Shown piece by piece: positions 15,521-22,851 of a stretch of DNA of 35,713 nt. Made by a program: the position numbers and the translations under genes. Under the pieces are notes generated by a model. That model was not told the DNA's origin and searched no databases. It saw only the letters and a list, made by a program, of their open reading frames with translations. The DNA is taken from the NCBI GenBank assembly GCA_035468175.1, contig DATITC010000110.1, forward strand, positions 1 through 35,713, given 5' to 3'. Numbering within the stretch: position 1 is the first letter of the stretch; the number at the start of each line of letters is the position of its first letter. The stretch is from JAVEDQ01 sp035468175 (GTDB lineage Bacteria; Actinomycetota; Actinomycetes; Frankiales; Frankiaceae).

Positions 15521-15964
15521 TTACTGCGCGACCTGGTGGATCTCGTAGGGCACCGGCTGCTGTGCCTGGTGGGGGTGCGTCGGGCCCGGGTAGACCTTCA
15601 GCTTGCCGCCCATCTGACGACCGAGGCGGGTATGGGGCAGCATGCCCTTGACCGCCTTCTCGATGATGACCTGCGGGCGCTTGCCGACCAGATCGATGAA
15701 CGACCGCGTCTTGAGGCCACCCGGGAAACCCGAGTGGTGGTGGTACATCTTCTGCTCGCCCTTGCCGCCGGTGAGTACCACCTTGCCGGCGTTGATGATG
15801 ATGACGTAGTCGCCGACATCGACGTGCGGCGCGTAGTACGGCTTGTGCTTGCCGCGGAGCAGCCGCGCGGTCTGGCTGGCCAGCCGGCCCAGGACGACGT
15901 CGGATGCGTCGATGACATGCCAGGTCCGCTGCACATCGGCGGTCTTGGGCTGGTACGTGGGCAC
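15521..15964 (-). CDS. rplM: 50S ribosomal protein L13
   Basis: L13, an early-assembly 23S rRNA-binding protein. The frame is open for 62 more codons upstream, but the family begins at VPTYQPKTADVQRTWHVIDA. The GTG at 15964 has TAAGG 8 bases ahead and gives exactly 147 aa, the usual length. The motifs DASDVVLGRLAS, YVIIINAGKVVLTGGK and GMLPHTRLGRQM are present. It is the first gene of the rplM-rpsI pair. Confidence 0.97.
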   Translation of the reverse strand: MPTYQPKTADVQRTWHVIDASDVVLGRLASQTARLLRGKHKPYYAPHVDVGDYVIIINAGKVVLTGGKGEQKMYHHHSGFPGGLKTRSFIDLVGKRPQVIIEKAVKGMLPHTRLGRQMGGKLKVYPGPTHPHQAQQPVPYEIHQVAQ

Positions 15965-16172
15965 GAGATCGGCCTTACTGCTCGGAACGAACTGTCGGTC
16001 AAGCTTGCTGGTACTGGTGCTATCGGTGGTGCCAGTGACTCTGTCGGTACGTCCGCGGCGACCGACCGCCTCGCGAACCGAGGCACAGCGGCGCGCTGGA
16101 CATGCAACGACCTGAAACTGTACCGGACGGGCCCGCTCGCGGACTCGCGGCACGTCGTGCCTGGTCGGAGGC
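15965..16172 (-). promoter_or_regulatory. Leader region before rplM
   Basis: A 208-base non-coding stretch between truA and rplM, long for this cluster, so it probably holds the rplM-rpsI promoter. TACAGT at 16122-16117 is a plausible -10 box, but no good -35 is seen 16-18 bases upstream. No gene is convincing here. Confidence 0.4.
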
Positions 16173-17009
16173 TCACGGGTTCGGCGCCGTTCGCAGCTGA
16201 CGTGTCGTCCGAGCCCGAATGGCGAGCGCGTTGTCCGGCGGATACCGCACCTCGCAGAGCGTCAGGCCGTGCGCCGGGGCCACGGCGACGCCCGAGTCCC
16301 GCACGCCCGCGGCCAGCACGTCGGCCGGCCACCGCGTCGGCTTGCGGCCCTCGCCGACGGCGAGCAGCGCGCCGACGAGGGCGCGGACCATCGAATGGCA
16401 GAACGCGTCCGCCTCCACGCTCACCTCGATCGCGTCCGCGGTTCGTCGGCACTCGATGCGCAGCAGCCGACGGATCGTCGTCGCGCCTTCCCGCCGCTTG
16501 CAGTAAGCGGCGAAGTCGTGCTCCCCGAGCAACCCGGAGGCGGCCGCCTGCATGGCGGCAACGTCCAACGGGCGAGGCCAGGCCAGCGTGTCCCGCCGGC
16601 GCAGCGGATTCGGCACGTCGTCGCACAGTCGATAGCGGTAGCGCCGCGCGAGCGCGGAGAAGCGGGCGTCGAAACCCTGCGGCGCGACCGTGACGGCCCG
16701 GATCCGGATGTCCGGGGGCAACACGCCGTTGAGGCCACGGCGAAGCCGTTCCGGGTCCACCGACGCGATGTCCAGATCTGCGTGCGCGACCTGTCCGGTC
16801 GCGTGCACCCCGGCGTCGGTCCGTCCAGCCACCACCAGCCGCACCGGCTGGGCGAACCGCAGCACCCGGGTCAACCCCGCTTCGACCGCGTCCTGGACCG
16901 TCCGCCGGTCCGGCTGGGTGGCCCAGCCGGAGAAATCGGTGCCGTCGTAGGCGAGGTCGAGCCGGACGCGAACGAGCCCGCCGTCCCCCGGAGATCCTGA
17001 CGGATCCAC
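16173..17009 (-). CDS. truA: tRNA pseudouridine(38-40) synthase TruA
   Basis: A 278-aa pseudouridine synthase acting on U38-U40 of the tRNA anticodon arm. The catalytic aspartate is D65 in VAGRTDAGVHATGQ, with LAYDGTDFSGWATQ near the N-terminus and AFCHSMVRALVGALLAVGEG near the C-terminus, all family motifs. It starts at GTG 35 bases after the rplQ stop. The first 12 residues (MDPSGSPGDGGL) precede the conserved core, and a slightly later start is possible. It follows rplQ as in many actinobacteria. Confidence 0.95.
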   Translation of the reverse strand: MDPSGSPGDGGLVRVRLDLAYDGTDFSGWATQPDRRTVQDAVEAGLTRVLRFAQPVRLVVAGRTDAGVHATGQVAHADLDIASVDPERLRRGLNGVLPPDIRIRAVTVAPQGFDARFSALARRYRYRLCDDVPNPLRRRDTLAWPRPLDVAAMQAAASGLLGEHDFAAYCKRREGATTIRRLLRIECRRTADAIEVSVEADAFCHSMVRALVGALLAVGEGRKPTRWPADVLAAGVRDSGVAVAPAHGLTLCEVRYPPDNALAIRARTTRQLRTAPNP

Positions 17010-17044
17010 GGAAGAGGCGGGCTCGTTCGATGTGGTGCCCGAGA

Positions 17045-17797
17045 TCAGCTGGTGCCCTCGGAGGTCTCGCCCTCGTCGCCGGCCTCGTCGACACTGCCTT
17101 CGTCAGCGGTGCCCTCGGTGGCGGCGTCACCGGTGAGCGCCCCGCCGGTGAGGTCCTGGACGATGTCGCCCGCGGCGTTCTCGGTCGGCTCGGCAACCGT
17201 GCCGGCGTCGGTGTCACCCTCGGTCGGGACGTCGACGGACGGCGCGGAGCTCTCCGGCTCGTCCTCCTCGGCCCCCGCGTTCGGGATGGCCGCACCGGTC
17301 GCCGCGACGGAGGCCGCGGTGGCCGACTCGGAGGCGAGCTCCTCGGCCGACTCCTGAGTGCGGGCACCCACGGGACGGCTCTCGGCGAACTGTGTGCCGC
17401 GCGAACGCTCGGCCTCGCCCACTACGGACTGTGCCGCGGTCACCGCTTCGACCAGCTCGATCCGCGCCATGGGCGCGTTGTCGCCCTTGCGCGGGCCGAG
17501 CTTGAGGATGCGGGTGTAGCCGCCGTTCCGGTTGTCGTACCGGGGGCCGATCTCGGTGAACAACGTGTGCACGACCGACTTGTCCCGGACGGTCCGGAGC
17601 ACCCGACGCCGCGCCGACAGGTCACCCTGCTTGGCGAACGTGACGAGCCGCTCGGCGAGCGGACGGAGCCGCTTGGCCTTCGCGACGGTCGTCGTGATGC
17701 CGCCGTGCTCGAACAGCGAGGTGGCGAGGTTCGCCAGGATCAGCCGCTCGTGCGCGGGGCTGCCACCGAGACGAGGACCCTTGGTGGGCGTGGGCAT
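17045..17797 (-). CDS. rplQ: 50S ribosomal protein L17 with long C-terminal tail
   Basis: L17 is a 23S rRNA-binding protein near the exit of the peptide tunnel. The core (1-121) is standard: MPTPTKGPRLGGSPAHERLI, FEHGGITTTVAKAKRLRP and GPRKGDNAPMARIELVEAV. The protein then continues to residue 250 with a low-complexity, acidic Ala/Glu/Thr/Ser/Gly-rich tail. L17 of Escherichia coli has 127 aa and many actinobacterial versions about 170-200, so this tail is at the long end. It has no membrane segment and is probably disordered. Confidence 0.96.
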   Translation of the reverse strand: MPTPTKGPRLGGSPAHERLILANLATSLFEHGGITTTVAKAKRLRPLAERLVTFAKQGDLSARRRVLRTVRDKSVVHTLFTEIGPRYDNRNGGYTRILKLGPRKGDNAPMARIELVEAVTAAQSVVGEAERSRGTQFAESRPVGARTQESAEELASESATAASVAATGAAIPNAGAEEDEPESSAPSVDVPTEGDTDAGTVAEPTENAAGDIVQDLTGGALTGDAATEGTADEGSVDEAGDEGETSEGTS

Positions 17798-17858
17798 GGC
17801 AACGAGCTCCTAGGACGGGGTCGACGGACCGGGACTGATTGATCGGGTGGTGCGGGCC

Positions 17859-17883
17859 AGTACTGCTCGGACTAGTACTGCTC
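17859..17883 (-). repeat. Direct repeat across the rpoA stop codon
   Basis: AGTACTGCTC occurs at 17859-17868 and 17874-17883 (plus strand). On the minus strand the second copy of GAGCAGTACT comes five bases after the first, so the rpoA ending EQY-stop is followed in frame by SEQYW. It looks like a small local duplication at the 3' end of rpoA. Confidence 0.7.
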
Positions 17884-18939
17884 AGTCTCCGCGAACGAGC
17901 GACCATCGTCGTCGCCCGGCTCGGCGCCGGCAGAGAACGGGGAACCGAAGGCGTCGCCGCCGGTGCCGTAGGTATCCACGGCGACCCGCGGGTCGAATCC
18001 GGGCGGGCTGTCCTTGAGCGCGAGGCTCATGCCGGCCAGCTTGCTCTTGACCTCGTCGATCGACTTCTGACCGAAGTTGCGGATGTCGAGCAGGTCCGCC
18101 TCGCTGCGACCGACGAGCTCGCCGATCGTGTGGATGCCCTCGCGCTTGAGGCAGTTGTAGGAGCGGACGGTGAGGTCCATCTCCTCGATGGGCAGTGCCA
18201 GGTCGGCGGCCAGGGCGGCGTCGGCCGCGGACGGGCCGATGTCGACACCCTCGGCCTCGGCGTTGAGCTCCTGCGCCAGACCGAACAGCTGGACCAGCGT
18301 GTATCCGGCGCTGGCCATGGCATCGCGCGGGGTGATCGACTGCTTGGTCTCGACGTCGACGACGAGCCGGTCGAAGTCGGTGCGCTGCTCGACGCGGGTG
18401 GCTTCGACCTTGTAGGTCACCTTCAGCACCGGCGAGTAGATCGAGTCGATCGGAATCCGCCCGATCTCCTGACCGACCTGCTTGTTCTGGACGGCGCTGA
18501 CGTACCCACGGCCACGCTCGACGGTCAGCTCGACCTCGAGCTTGCCCTTGTCGTTCAGGGCCGCGAGGTGCAGGTCGGGGTTGTGGACCTCGACACCGGC
18601 CGGCGGGGCGATGTCCCCGGCAGTGACGACACCCGGGCCCTGCTTGCGCAGGTACATCACCGTGGGCTCGTCGTTGTCCGAGCTCACGACCAGACCCTTG
18701 AGGTTGAGGATGATGTCGGTGACGTCTTCCTTCACCCCCGGAACGGTCGAGAACTCGTGCAGCACGCCGTCGATGCGGATGCTGGTGACGGCGGCACCCG
18801 GGATCGAGCTCAGCAGCGTGCGGCGGAGCGAGTTGCCCAGGGTGTAGCCGAAGCCCGGCTCGAGCGGCTCGATGATGAACCGCGAGCGGTACTCGGTGAC
18901 CGGCTCTTCGGCGAGAGTCGGTCGCTGTGCGATCAGCAC
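17872..18939 (-). CDS. rpoA: DNA-directed RNA polymerase alpha subunit
   Basis: A 355-aa alpha subunit, which dimerises to seed RNA polymerase assembly. The N-terminal domain (about 1-230) has MLIAQRPTL, RFIIEPLEPGFGYTLGNSLRRTLLSSIPG and VDVETKQSITPRDAM. The C-terminal domain (about 250-320) has the UP-element and activator-binding motif EEMDLTVRSYNCLKREGIHTIGEL and LLDIRNFGQKSIDEVKSKL. The start is GTG. The last 35 or so residues (SPPGFDPRVAVDTYGTGG..) form an acidic Gly-rich extension ending EQY, common in actinobacteria. It lies between rpsD and rplQ. Confidence 0.98.
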   Translation of the reverse strand: MLIAQRPTLAEEPVTEYRSRFIIEPLEPGFGYTLGNSLRRTLLSSIPGAAVTSIRIDGVLHEFSTVPGVKEDVTDIILNLKGLVVSSDNDEPTVMYLRKQGPGVVTAGDIAPPAGVEVHNPDLHLAALNDKGKLEVELTVERGRGYVSAVQNKQVGQEIGRIPIDSIYSPVLKVTYKVEATRVEQRTDFDRLVVDVETKQSITPRDAMASAGYTLVQLFGLAQELNAEAEGVDIGPSAADAALAADLALPIEEMDLTVRSYNCLKREGIHTIGELVGRSEADLLDIRNFGQKSIDEVKSKLAGMSLALKDSPPGFDPRVAVDTYGTGGDAFGSPFSAGAEPGDDDGRSFAETEQY

Positions 18940-18993
18940 TTGGTGTTCCTCTTCCTGTCCGGGCGTCCGCTATATGACGTCCCGTGTGGTGCT

Positions 18994-19023
18994 CCACCGC
19001 CGAGCTCTGTCCCTCGGCGGTGG
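18994..19023 (-). terminator. Hairpin between rpsD and rpoA
   Basis: A perfect 11-bp stem (CCACCGCCGAG at 18994-19004, CTCGGCGGTGG at 19013-19023, 8-base loop) lies in the 122-base gap between rpsD and rpoA. No T-run follows. It could be a partial terminator that sets ribosomal protein output relative to alpha, or a processing site. Confidence 0.55.
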
Positions 19024-19061
19024 CTCCGGACCGATCGGATCGACCGGGCCGCGACGAGCTG

Positions 19062-19688
19062 CTACTTGGAGTAGAGCTCGACGATCAGCTGCTCCTGGAC
19101 CGGCGTGTCGATGACCTGCCGCTCCGGGAGGGTGTGGACCAGGATGCGCATCTGCGAGGAGATGACCTCCATCCACGGCGGGGTCCCGCGCGAACCGGCG
19201 AGCTCCCGCGCGATGACGTAGGGGGTGAGCTCGCGGTCCTTCTCGCGGATCTCCACGATGTCGTTCGCGCCGACGCGGTACGACGGGATATCGACCTTGT
19301 GGCCGTTGACGACCACGTGGCCGTGCCGGACAGCCTGACGGGCGCCGTCGCGGGACGGGGCGAACCCGGCGCGGTAGACGACGTTGTCGAGGCGCGACTC
19401 GAGGATGCGGAGCAGCTCGTCACCGGTCTTGCCGGCACGGCGGTTCGCCTCGTCGTAGTAGCCACGGAACTGCTTCTCGAGCACGCCGTAGATGCGCGCG
19501 CACTTCTGCTTCTCGCGCTTCTGCAGCAGGTACTCGCTCTCCTTGGTGCGACCACGCCCGTGCTCACCCGGCGGGTAGGGGCGGATCTCGATCGGGCACT
19601 TCGCCGACTCGCACTTGCTCCCCTTGAGGAACAGCTTCATCTTCTCGCGCCGGCAGCGCTTGCAGTCAGGACCGGTGTAGCGGGCCAT
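19062..19688 (-). CDS. rpsD: 30S ribosomal protein S4 (zinc-binding form)
   Basis: A 208-aa S4, a primary 16S rRNA-binding protein that nucleates 30S assembly and often represses its own mRNA. MARYTGPDCKRCRREKMKLFLKG carries a zinc-type set C9, C12, C26 and C31, so this is the Cys-containing paralogue. The S4 RNA-binding domain (SRLDNVVYRAGFAPSRDGARQAVRHGHVVVNGHKV) is intact. Its place between rpsK and rpoA matches Mycobacterium and Frankia order, but not Streptomyces, where rpsD is elsewhere. Confidence 0.97.
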   Translation of the reverse strand: MARYTGPDCKRCRREKMKLFLKGSKCESAKCPIEIRPYPPGEHGRGRTKESEYLLQKREKQKCARIYGVLEKQFRGYYDEANRRAGKTGDELLRILESRLDNVVYRAGFAPSRDGARQAVRHGHVVVNGHKVDIPSYRVGANDIVEIREKDRELTPYVIARELAGSRGTPPWMEVISSQMRILVHTLPERQVIDTPVQEQLIVELYSK

Positions 19689-19725
19689 GTGTGTTGGTTA
19701 CCTCGAACTCTCTGGTGGTCAGACG

Positions 19726-20133
19726 TCAGACCCGGCGCCGCTTGGGCGGGCGGCAGCCGTTATGCGGAACGGGGGTCACGTCCTGGATCTGACCGACCTC
19801 GAGGCCGGCCGCCTGCAGGCTGCGGATAGCGGTCTCACGGCCGGAGCCGGGACCCTTCACGAACACGTCGACCTTGCGCATGCCGTGCTCCATCGCCTTG
19901 CGGGCGGCGCTCTCGGCTGCCATCTGAGCAGCGAACGGGGTCGACTTGCGCGACCCCTTGAACCCGACGTGCCCGGCGCTGGCCCAGGCGATCACGGCTC
20001 CGTTGGGATCGCAGATCGACACGATCGTGTTGTTGAACGTGCTCTTGATGTGCGCGTGGCCGTGCGCGATGTTCTTCTTTTCCTTGCGCCGCACCTTCTT
20101 GGTACCGGCGCCGGCTCGCTTCTGCGGAGGCAT
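19726..20133 (-). CDS. rpsK: 30S ribosomal protein S11
   Basis: A 135-aa S11 that lines the mRNA exit region of the 30S platform. The motifs IAHGHAHIKSTFNNTIVSI, GSRKSTPFAAQMAAESAARKAMEHGM and the C-terminus DVTPVPHNGCRPPKRRRV are diagnostic. It starts at ATG 27 bases after the rpsM stop and is followed by rpsD. Confidence 0.97.
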   Translation of the reverse strand: MPPQKRAGAGTKKVRRKEKKNIAHGHAHIKSTFNNTIVSICDPNGAVIAWASAGHVGFKGSRKSTPFAAQMAAESAARKAMEHGMRKVDVFVKGPGSGRETAIRSLQAAGLEVGQIQDVTPVPHNGCRPPKRRRV

Positions 20134-20160
20134 ATATCTCTCTCAGGGCTCTCTAGTCAC

Positions 20161-20541
20161 TTACTTCTTGCCGGGCTTCTTCTTGCCGGCGATAGCGCGG
20201 CGAGGGCCCTTCCGGGTACGGGCGTTGGTGTGGGTGCGCTGACCGTGCACCGGCATGCCACGACGGTGGCGGATGCCCTGGTAGGCACCGATCTCGATCT
20301 TGCGCCGGATGTCCTGGGCGACCTCACGCCGGAGGTCACCCTCGACGCGGTAGTTCGTCTCGATCCAGTCACGGAGGCGGCCGATCTCCTCGTCGGAGAG
20401 GTCGCGGACCCGCGTGTCGGGGTTGATCCCCGTCTCCACGCACGTCTGGCGGGAACGGGTACGGCCGATGCCGAAGATGTAGGTCAGCGCGATCTCGGCC
20501 CGCTTTTCGCGGGGGAGGTCGACGCCGGCAAGTCGTGCCAT
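20161..20541 (-). CDS. rpsM: 30S ribosomal protein S13
   Basis: A 126-aa S13 of the 30S head, which contacts the 50S subunit and tRNA. MARLAGVDLPREKRAEIALTYIFGIGRTRS, the helix-two-turn-helix DLSDEEIGRLRDWI and the basic C-terminus RRGMPVHGQRTHTNARTRKGPRRAI are standard, with a Lys/Gly-rich end (GKKKPGKK). It is preceded by an unusually long structured leader. Confidence 0.97.
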   Translation of the reverse strand: MARLAGVDLPREKRAEIALTYIFGIGRTRSRQTCVETGINPDTRVRDLSDEEIGRLRDWIETNYRVEGDLRREVAQDIRRKIEIGAYQGIRHRRGMPVHGQRTHTNARTRKGPRRAIAGKKKPGKK

Positions 20542-20778
20542 GGGCGGACGGGCTCCTCGTACTTCCGGAGGTCTGCGACCACACCGTCCCCGTCCTCGAC
20601 AAGGACCGGGCCCCGGCCTCCGACCGGGGGTTCTCCCGGGCGAACCCGAGATGGTGTGGACCTAAGTGGTGCTGATGGTGCGGGTGCTGGTGCTGGTGCT
20701 GCCGTATTCGTACGGTGCTGTGTTACTCGTGCGGTCGTACTCGCGCTGGTGCTGACCGATAGTGCTGGTGGTGCTCGA
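20542..20778 (-). promoter_or_regulatory. Structured, GTGCTG-rich leader before rpsM
   Basis: A 237-base gap between rpmJ and rpsM with no convincing gene. The half near rpsM folds as nested stems: an outer CCACACC/GGTGTGG pair (20579-20585 with 20653-20659) encloses CCCGTCCT/AGGACCGGG (20589-20596, 20602-20610) and CCCCGG/CCGGGG (20611-20616, 20624-20629). The half near rpmJ is a run of GTGCTG/GGTGCT units (about 20667-20775), three of them in direct tandem. It may be a regulatory leader; the repeats may be slippage products. Confidence 0.5.
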
Positions 20779-20892
20779 TCAGCCCTGACGCTGCTTGTGA
20801 CGCAGGTTCTCACAGATGACCATGACGCGGCCGTGGCGACGGATCACCTTGCACTTGTCACAGATCTTCTTGACGCTCGGCTGGACCTTCAC
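20779..20892 (-). CDS. rpmJ: 50S ribosomal protein L36
   Basis: A 37-aa L36, the smallest ribosomal protein, starting at GTG. It reads MKVQPSVKKICDKCKVIRRH.. to ..KQRQG, with a complete zinc ribbon C11, C14, C27 and H32, so it is the zinc-binding paralogue. The length is exactly that of the family and the place between infA and rpsM is canonical. Confidence 0.97.
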   Translation of the reverse strand: MKVQPSVKKICDKCKVIRRHGRVMVICENLRHKQRQG

Positions 20893-20966
20893 GGCTGCGG
20901 TACTCCTCGCCAGCGCTGCCGTGGCCGCGCGAATCGTGGTGGATCTGGACCCCGACGGGGTCCGGC

Positions 20967-21188
20967 TTACTTGTAGCGGTAGACGATGCGTCCGCGGGAC
21001 AGGTCATACGGCGAGAGCTCGACTACGACCCGGTCCTCAGGGAGGATTCGGATGTAGTGCTGCCGCATCTTGCCGCTGATGTGGGCGAGAACCCGGTGCC
21101 CGTTCTGCAGCTCCACGCGAAACATCGCGTTGGGGAGCGGCTCGACGACCCGGCCCTCGATCTCGATGGCCCCGTCCTTCTTCGGCAT
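20967..21188 (-). CDS. infA: Translation initiation factor IF-1
   Basis: A 73-aa OB-fold factor that blocks the ribosomal A site during initiation. It begins MPKKDGAIEIEGRVVEPLPN and ends LSPYDLSRGRIVYRYK, both diagnostic, and the length is that of the family. The frame opens well upstream, but a strong GGAGG before this ATG and the homology fix the start. It is the first gene of the alpha operon, with a likely promoter about 130 bases upstream. Confidence 0.97.
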   Translation of the reverse strand: MPKKDGAIEIEGRVVEPLPNAMFRVELQNGHRVLAHISGKMRQHYIRILPEDRVVVELSPYDLSRGRIVYRYK

Positions 21189-21318
21189 GTCCTCCGTCGT
21201 CCTACGAGAGAATGTGGTGGTCTGTCGGTCCTGGTAGAGATCGTGCGACCGATCGACCGGTTCCGACCTGGCATGCGCGCCGGGCACAGGTAATACGCCT
21301 GGCGGCAGCCGATCGCCC

Positions 21319-21348
21319 ACTTTACGCCACGTCGGGCGGGTCGGCCAA
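21319..21348 (-). promoter_or_regulatory. Probable infA (alpha operon) promoter
   Basis: On the minus strand TTGGCC (21348-21343) is followed after 18 bases by TAAAGT (21324-21319), a good -10 box. It lies in the 208-base non-coding gap between the DUF1707 gene and infA and would leave a leader of about 130 bases. Confidence 0.6.
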
Positions 21349-21396
21349 TCGGCGCTGCAGGTGGCCGCGATCACCGAACCCAGGGTTGTCCCGGCG

Positions 21397-21843
21397 TCAA
21401 CGGATGCGGTGGCTGATCTCCCGAGCGGCGAGCACCGCACCCCAGGGGCCGGCAACCCACAGGAACCAGAAGTCCTGCAGGTCTGAGGTGCCGACCGCGA
21501 TACAGGCCCAGACGATGAAACAGACCAGGTTCGCCGAGAGGTACGCCCCCCAGGCCGCCCGTCCGACGGCCGGCACCGGGGTCGGTGCCGACCGGTACGC
21601 GGGCGGGCGCCCGCGCCAGGCCGGGTCTGTCGGCGCAGCCCGACCCGGTTCCGGCCGAACCGCCGGCAGGTCGGCGGTGACGGCAGCCAGGTCGCCGTAG
21701 GTCTTGGCCGCGTACACCGACGCGACCCGCTCGTCGTACTCCTCGAGGGTCAGCCGGCCCTCGCTCACCGCCGTCTGCAGGCTGAACGCCACCCGCTCCC
21801 GGTCGGCGTCGGAGGCGCGGAGGCCCGGCGACAGTTCGTCCAC
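21397..21843 (-). CDS. DUF1707 domain membrane protein with 2TM segment
   Basis: About 148 aa from the GTG at 21843. The N-terminal DUF1707 domain (about 7-60) has its hallmark LRASDADRERV and GRLTLEEYDERV..VYAAKTYGDLAAVTADLP. A Pro/Arg/Ala-rich linker (61-95) leads to two hydrophobic segments (about 97-117 and 124-140), so the domain should face the cytoplasm from a membrane hairpin. A start at 21930 is also open but lies inside map and adds nonhomologous sequence; the GTG leaves a 37-base gap to map. DUF1707 is common in actinobacteria, with no firm function. It sits between map and infA, where many relatives have no gene. Confidence 0.85.
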   Translation of the reverse strand: MDELSPGLRASDADRERVAFSLQTAVSEGRLTLEEYDERVASVYAAKTYGDLAAVTADLPAVRPEPGRAAPTDPAWRGRPPAYRSAPTPVPAVGRAAWGAYLSANLVCFIVWACIAVGTSDLQDFWFLWVAGPWGAVLAAREISHRIR

Positions 21844-21880
21844 CGCTGCCTGCCCCCCGATCCGTCCGTGTCCGCCGTGC

Positions 21881-22741
21881 TCAGCCGGCGGTCGCGGCCG
21901 GTACGCCGGCCCGCACGCCCAACTCGGCAAGCCGGGCCGCTCCGCCGTCTTCCGCGGTGAGGACCCACGGGCCCTCCTCGGTGACGGCGACGGTGTGCTC
22001 CCAGTGCGCGGCCCACGTGGCGTCGGTCGTCACGACGGTCCAGTGATCGTCCAGCTCGCGGGTGTCCGGTGTGCCGAGCGTCAACATCGGCTCGACCGCC
22101 AGCGCCAGGCCCTTGACCAACTTCTGCCCCCGGCCAGGCCGGCCGTAGTTGAGCAGGTGCGGCGCCTGGTGCATCTGCGTCCCGATACCGTGCCCTCCGT
22201 AGTGCTCGACGATGCCGAACTCCAGGCCCAGGCGCTTCTCGTCGGCCAGGACCGAACTCTCGACGGCGTGGCTGATGTCGGTGAGCCGGCCCCCGAGCTG
22301 AACGGCAGCGAGGCCGGCCCACAGCGACCGTTCGCACGCCTCGGACAGCGCGAGCTCGTCCGGGGCGACCGCACCGATCGGCACCGTGATCGCGCTGTCG
22401 CCGTGCCAACCGTCGAGGATCGCACCGCAGTCGATGCTGAGCAGGTCACCGTCCTGCAAGGGACGCTTACGCGACGGGATGCCATGCACCACCTCCTCGT
22501 TCACCGAGGCGCAGATGACGCCGGGGAACGGCACGGTGGAGTTGCCCGGGTAGCCCTTGAAGGAGGGGACGGCGCCGGCACCACGGATGGTCTGCTCGGC
22601 GAGGTCGTCCAACTCGAGCGTGGTGACCCCGGGCGCCGCCGCAGCCCGGAGCGCCTCGAGGGTGCGCCACACCACCAGACCGGCCTCCCGCATCAGCAGG
22701 ATCTCGGACCGGCTCTTGATCTCGACTTGCTCGCGTCGCAT
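21881..22741 (-). CDS. map: Methionine aminopeptidase, type I
   Basis: A 286-aa metallopeptidase that removes N-terminal Met. The start MRREQVEIKSRSEILLMREAG matches the family; a TTG 12 codons upstream is open but unlikely. The binuclear-metal ligands fall in LLSIDCGAILDGWHGDSAIT (two Asp), GGHGIGTQMHQAPH (His), LAVEPML (Glu) and WEHTVAVTEEG (Glu). The C-terminus is an Ala/Gly-rich extension. It follows adk with a repeat-filled gap. Confidence 0.97.
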   Translation of the reverse strand: MRREQVEIKSRSEILLMREAGLVVWRTLEALRAAAAPGVTTLELDDLAEQTIRGAGAVPSFKGYPGNSTVPFPGVICASVNEEVVHGIPSRKRPLQDGDLLSIDCGAILDGWHGDSAITVPIGAVAPDELALSEACERSLWAGLAAVQLGGRLTDISHAVESSVLADEKRLGLEFGIVEHYGGHGIGTQMHQAPHLLNYGRPGRGQKLVKGLALAVEPMLTLGTPDTRELDDHWTVVTTDATWAAHWEHTVAVTEEGPWVLTAEDGGAARLAELGVRAGVPAATAG

Positions 22742-22760
22742 CCTGCGTCCCTGCCCCAGT

Positions 22761-22851
22761 CCTCGTAGCGCCGTCAAGTTTTTCTAGCGCCCGTCCGTAT
22801 TTCCAGCGCCCGTCAGCCTTCCGAGCGCCGTCAATCCTCGTAGCGTCGCAG
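22761..22851 (-). repeat. Decaying tandem repeat between adk and map
   Basis: Five imperfect units of 16-19 bases share the core AGCGCC(C)GTC: near 22761-22778, 22780-22798, 22800-22817, 22819-22835 and 22836-22851. The first and last begin with CCTCGTAGCG; the last is the 3' end of adk, coding for ALRRYED. The array fills the whole adk-map gap. Confidence 0.75.

Noticed and set aside
15521..16153. A 210-aa version of L13
   Set aside because: The upstream part is an open leader frame; L13 homology starts at the GTG at 15964 and gives the usual 147 aa.
17839..19687. Long plus-strand frames opposite rpoA and rpsD
   Set aside because: They mirror the codon positions of highly conserved minus-strand genes and have no RBS or homology.
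20640..20780. A protein coded by the GTGCTG/CAGCAC repeats before rpsM
   Set aside because: The possible frames give only low-complexity Ala/Pro/Ser/Thr runs, overlap rpmJ or rpsM, and have no RBS.
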